Part shown: one piece after another, positions 5,466 through 6,840 of the stretch
Numbering within the stretch: position 1 is the first letter of the stretch
Layout of the letters: each line of letters begins with the position of its first letter
NCBI GenBank assembly: GCA_021159105.1
Contig: JAGGSM010000133.1
Coordinates: 1-6,840 of the forward strand
DNA: 6,840 bases
DNA from: Candidatus Bipolaricaulota bacterium
GTDB taxonomy: Bacteria > Bipolaricaulota > Bipolaricaulia > UBA7950 > UBA9294
Direction of reading: 5' to 3'
Notes under the pieces: model-generated
Told to the model about the DNA's origin: nothing
Database searches by the model: none
What the model saw: the letters and a program-made list of their open reading frames with translations, nothing else
Position numbers and translations under genes: made by a program

Positions 5466-6671
5466 ATGTGGAAGAACGTCCGCCTCCTCTTTTCCAAGGA
5501 ACTGCTCGGTGCGCTGCGTGACCGGCGAACACTCATCCTGACAGTATTCTTTCCCCTCTTTTTCTACCCGCTCATCGTCGGGGTGATGGGGCACTTCACC
5601 ACCGCTGAGCAGGGGAAGCTGGACGCGTTGATCCCCGCGGTGATCGTCGTCGATAACTCCGGAGATCAGCTATTCCACGACCGCGTGCGGGCGGCAACCT
5701 CCTTCTACCCGCTATTCGTTCCCGACGTCGACACCGGGCTGCAAGATCTGCAGGACAAGACCGGCCAGGTGATGATGTCCGTCTCCAAGACGAGCGGCGG
5801 CGAGGGGATCGGCCTTAACATCACGCTCTACTACGATCAGACCGACCAGGTTGGGGTCGTCTCGGCGGCCCGGGTGCGCGACTTCCTGCAGGTGTACTTG
5901 AAGGACGTGATGCGAGAGAAGCTCGACGCGCTGGGAATGGACTACGACTCACTCTCCCCTCCCATCAACCTGAAGGTCGAGAACGTAGCCACCGGTGAAT
6001 CGATGGGGCGAATGATCCTGAGCCGTCTCCTTCCCTACTTCATGGTCTTGGCCATCCTCACAGGGGCGATGGGTTTGGGAGCGGAGATCACCGCGGGGGA
6101 GAAGGAACGCGGCACTATCGCCACGCTCCTTGTGAGCCAGCTCTCGCGCACCGAGATCGTGCTGGGCAAGTTCTTGACAATCCTCACAGTGTCCCTTGTA
6201 TCATCGATTCTCTCAGCGATCGGGCTGTTGATCGGCGTCCACTTCTTCGGGGGAGGCCTTGCTGCAACAGGTGCCGCACAGGGGGTACAGGCGACGTTCT
6301 CCCTCAGCCTGGGGGCGTTCGGGTGGATGCTCGTCGTCCTCGTGCCGTTGGCGATCATCCTCTCGGCCCTGGTCGTGATTGTGGGAAGCTACGCCCGCAG
6401 CCAGAAGGAGGCGAGCACGTACCTGATGCCGATCTACATGGTGATCGTCCTCATCGGGCTGGTATCGATGAGCGGCAGCAGCACATTCGTTGGGACCCGC
6501 TTCCTGATCCCAATCGCCAATGCCCTGTACGCCCTGCAGGAGATCATCGTTGGCGACCTGGAATTCTCCCACCTCGTGTACACACTTGGCGCGAACATCG
6601 TCTGTGGCGCGATCCTGATCGTCGCATCGATCCAGGCGTTCAAGCGCGAGGCAGTCCTCTTTCGCAGCTAG
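5466..6671 (+). CDS. natB: ABC-2 type transporter permease, NatB-like
   Basis: A 401-residue inner-membrane protein, the likely channel partner of the NatA-like ATPase. It begins with the NatB-type opening (KEL..ALRDRRTL at about 11-23), TM1 at about 24-42 and a roughly 135-residue extracytoplasmic domain (about 45-180). TM2 (about 188-206) leads into the conserved GEKERGT element (211-217) and SRTEIVLGKF, the cytoplasmic coupling-helix region that contacts the ATPase. Further membrane segments lie at about 236-258, 280-308, 319-338 and 372-394, giving about six in all. Length fits NatB (about 385-410). The start lies 5 bases after the stop of the beta-helix gene, and no convincing SD is seen immediately upstream (AGCGACTAGATAGC), so translation probably depends on coupling to that gene. 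It is separated from its ATPase gene by 1.6 kb. Na+ export is an inference from family likeness. Confidence 0.9.
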   Translation: MWKNVRLLFSKELLGALRDRRTLILTVFFPLFFYPLIVGVMGHFTTAEQGKLDALIPAVIVVDNSGDQLFHDRVRAATSFYPLFVPDVDTGLQDLQDKTGQVMMSVSKTSGGEGIGLNITLYYDQTDQVGVVSAARVRDFLQVYLKDVMREKLDALGMDYDSLSPPINLKVENVATGESMGRMILSRLLPYFMVLAILTGAMGLGAEITAGEKERGTIATLLVSQLSRTEIVLGKFLTILTVSLVSSILSAIGLLIGVHFFGGGLAATGAAQGVQATFSLSLGAFGWMLVVLVPLAIILSALVVIVGSYARSQKEASTYLMPIYMVIVLIGLVSMSGSSTFVGTRFLIPIANALYALQEIIVGDLEFSHLVYTLGANIVCGAILIVASIQAFKREAVLFRS

Positions 6672-6673
6672 CC

Positions 6674-6734
6674 CATCCCGCTTCACTCTTGCGCAACGTT
6701 GGCGCTCGTACGTAAGGGCTTGAGTGAAGGGATG
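6674..6734. repeat. Imperfect inverted repeat downstream of the permease gene
   Basis: CATCCC (6674-6679) plus TTCACTC (6682-6688) pair with GAGTGAA (6722-6728) plus GGGATG (6729-6734): 13 base pairs with a 2-base bulge (G6680-C6681) and a 33-base loop. The loop holds a smaller hairpin around GCGCAACGTTGGCGC (6691-6705). It begins 3 bases after the permease stop, where a transcription end would be expected. It lacks a T-run, so it may instead be a 3'-end stabiliser or one copy of a dispersed palindromic repeat. Confidence 0.6.
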
Positions 6735-6840
6735 CGGAAAGCCTTCCGTTCGGCGAGATCTGTGCGATCCTCCCGAAGAACAAGGGCCGTATCGAGCGGA
6801 GCCTCTCCCCATCGTTCATGCAGGAAGTGAAGCAGGCCTA
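6728..6840 (+). other. Terminal stretch with an open, coding-like frame but no start codon (possible gene remnant)
   Basis: After TGA at 6725-6727 the same frame stays open to the window edge. It reads as plausible protein (for example FGEICAILPKNKGRIERS, then SPSFMQEVKQA) with codons like those of the plus-strand genes (GAG ATC, CTC CCG AAG AAC AAG GGC). No ATG, GTG or TTG lies in frame before ATG 6818, and no SD precedes that ATG clearly. ATG 6732 is in another frame and reaches a stop at 6828-6830. It could be the 5'-truncated remnant of a gene, a gene with a frameshift near its start, or chance. I do not recognise a family. Confidence 0.25.

Noticed and set aside
6213..6812. A 199-codon minus-strand open frame opposite the permease 3' end and the trailing spacer
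   Set aside because: Its composition is rich in R, D, E and H, as expected from the antisense of a membrane protein gene; no motif and no SD.

Overview
The window looks like ordinary bacterial chromosome of moderately high GC. Evidence for a bacterium is a bacterial-type seryl-tRNA synthetase, clear Shine-Dalgarno (SD) sequences and tightly packed genes. A secreted NosD-like beta-helix protein carrying OmpL47-like repeats, next to a NatAB-type exporter, is a combination I associate with deep-branching environmental bacteria such as Bipolaricaulota/Acetothermia. That assignment is a guess from protein style and not something the sequence proves. No phage, plasmid, insertion sequence or CRISPR signature is visible.

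Layout. Two minus-strand genes fill the left part: an RNase Z-like metallo-beta-lactamase-fold hydrolase (1452 to 565) and, one base after its stop codon, the N-terminal part of an SLC13/ArsB-type permease that runs off the left edge. A 349-base divergent spacer (1453-1801) follows. It holds a pair of inverted arms, each built from three 9-bp CACGAAGNN-type units, and a small hairpin that would cover the serS ribosome binding site. Four plus-strand genes then run to 6671: serS, a NatA-like ABC ATPase overlapping serS by 4 bases (ATGA), a secreted beta-helix/OmpL47-like protein, and a NatB-like ABC permease starting 5 bases after it. The last 169 bases hold an imperfect inverted repeat and a short open stretch with coding-like codons but no usable start.

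How the parts fit. The ATPase and the permease resemble the two halves of a Na+-extruding (NatAB-type) exporter, and together they should form one complex. A surface or exported protein gene sits between the two halves and is almost contiguous with the permease, which suggests the exporter and the secreted protein are co-expressed. Whether they cooperate functionally is unknown. This split arrangement is the most interesting aspect of the window. The rest is mainly conventional: a housekeeping synthetase, a nuclease-like hydrolase and an anion permease.

I did not find convincing evidence for a new defence or mobile system here. The observations most worth checking are the natA / secreted protein / natB order, a perfect 12-bp hairpin near the end of the secreted-protein gene, and the CACGAAG inverted arms.
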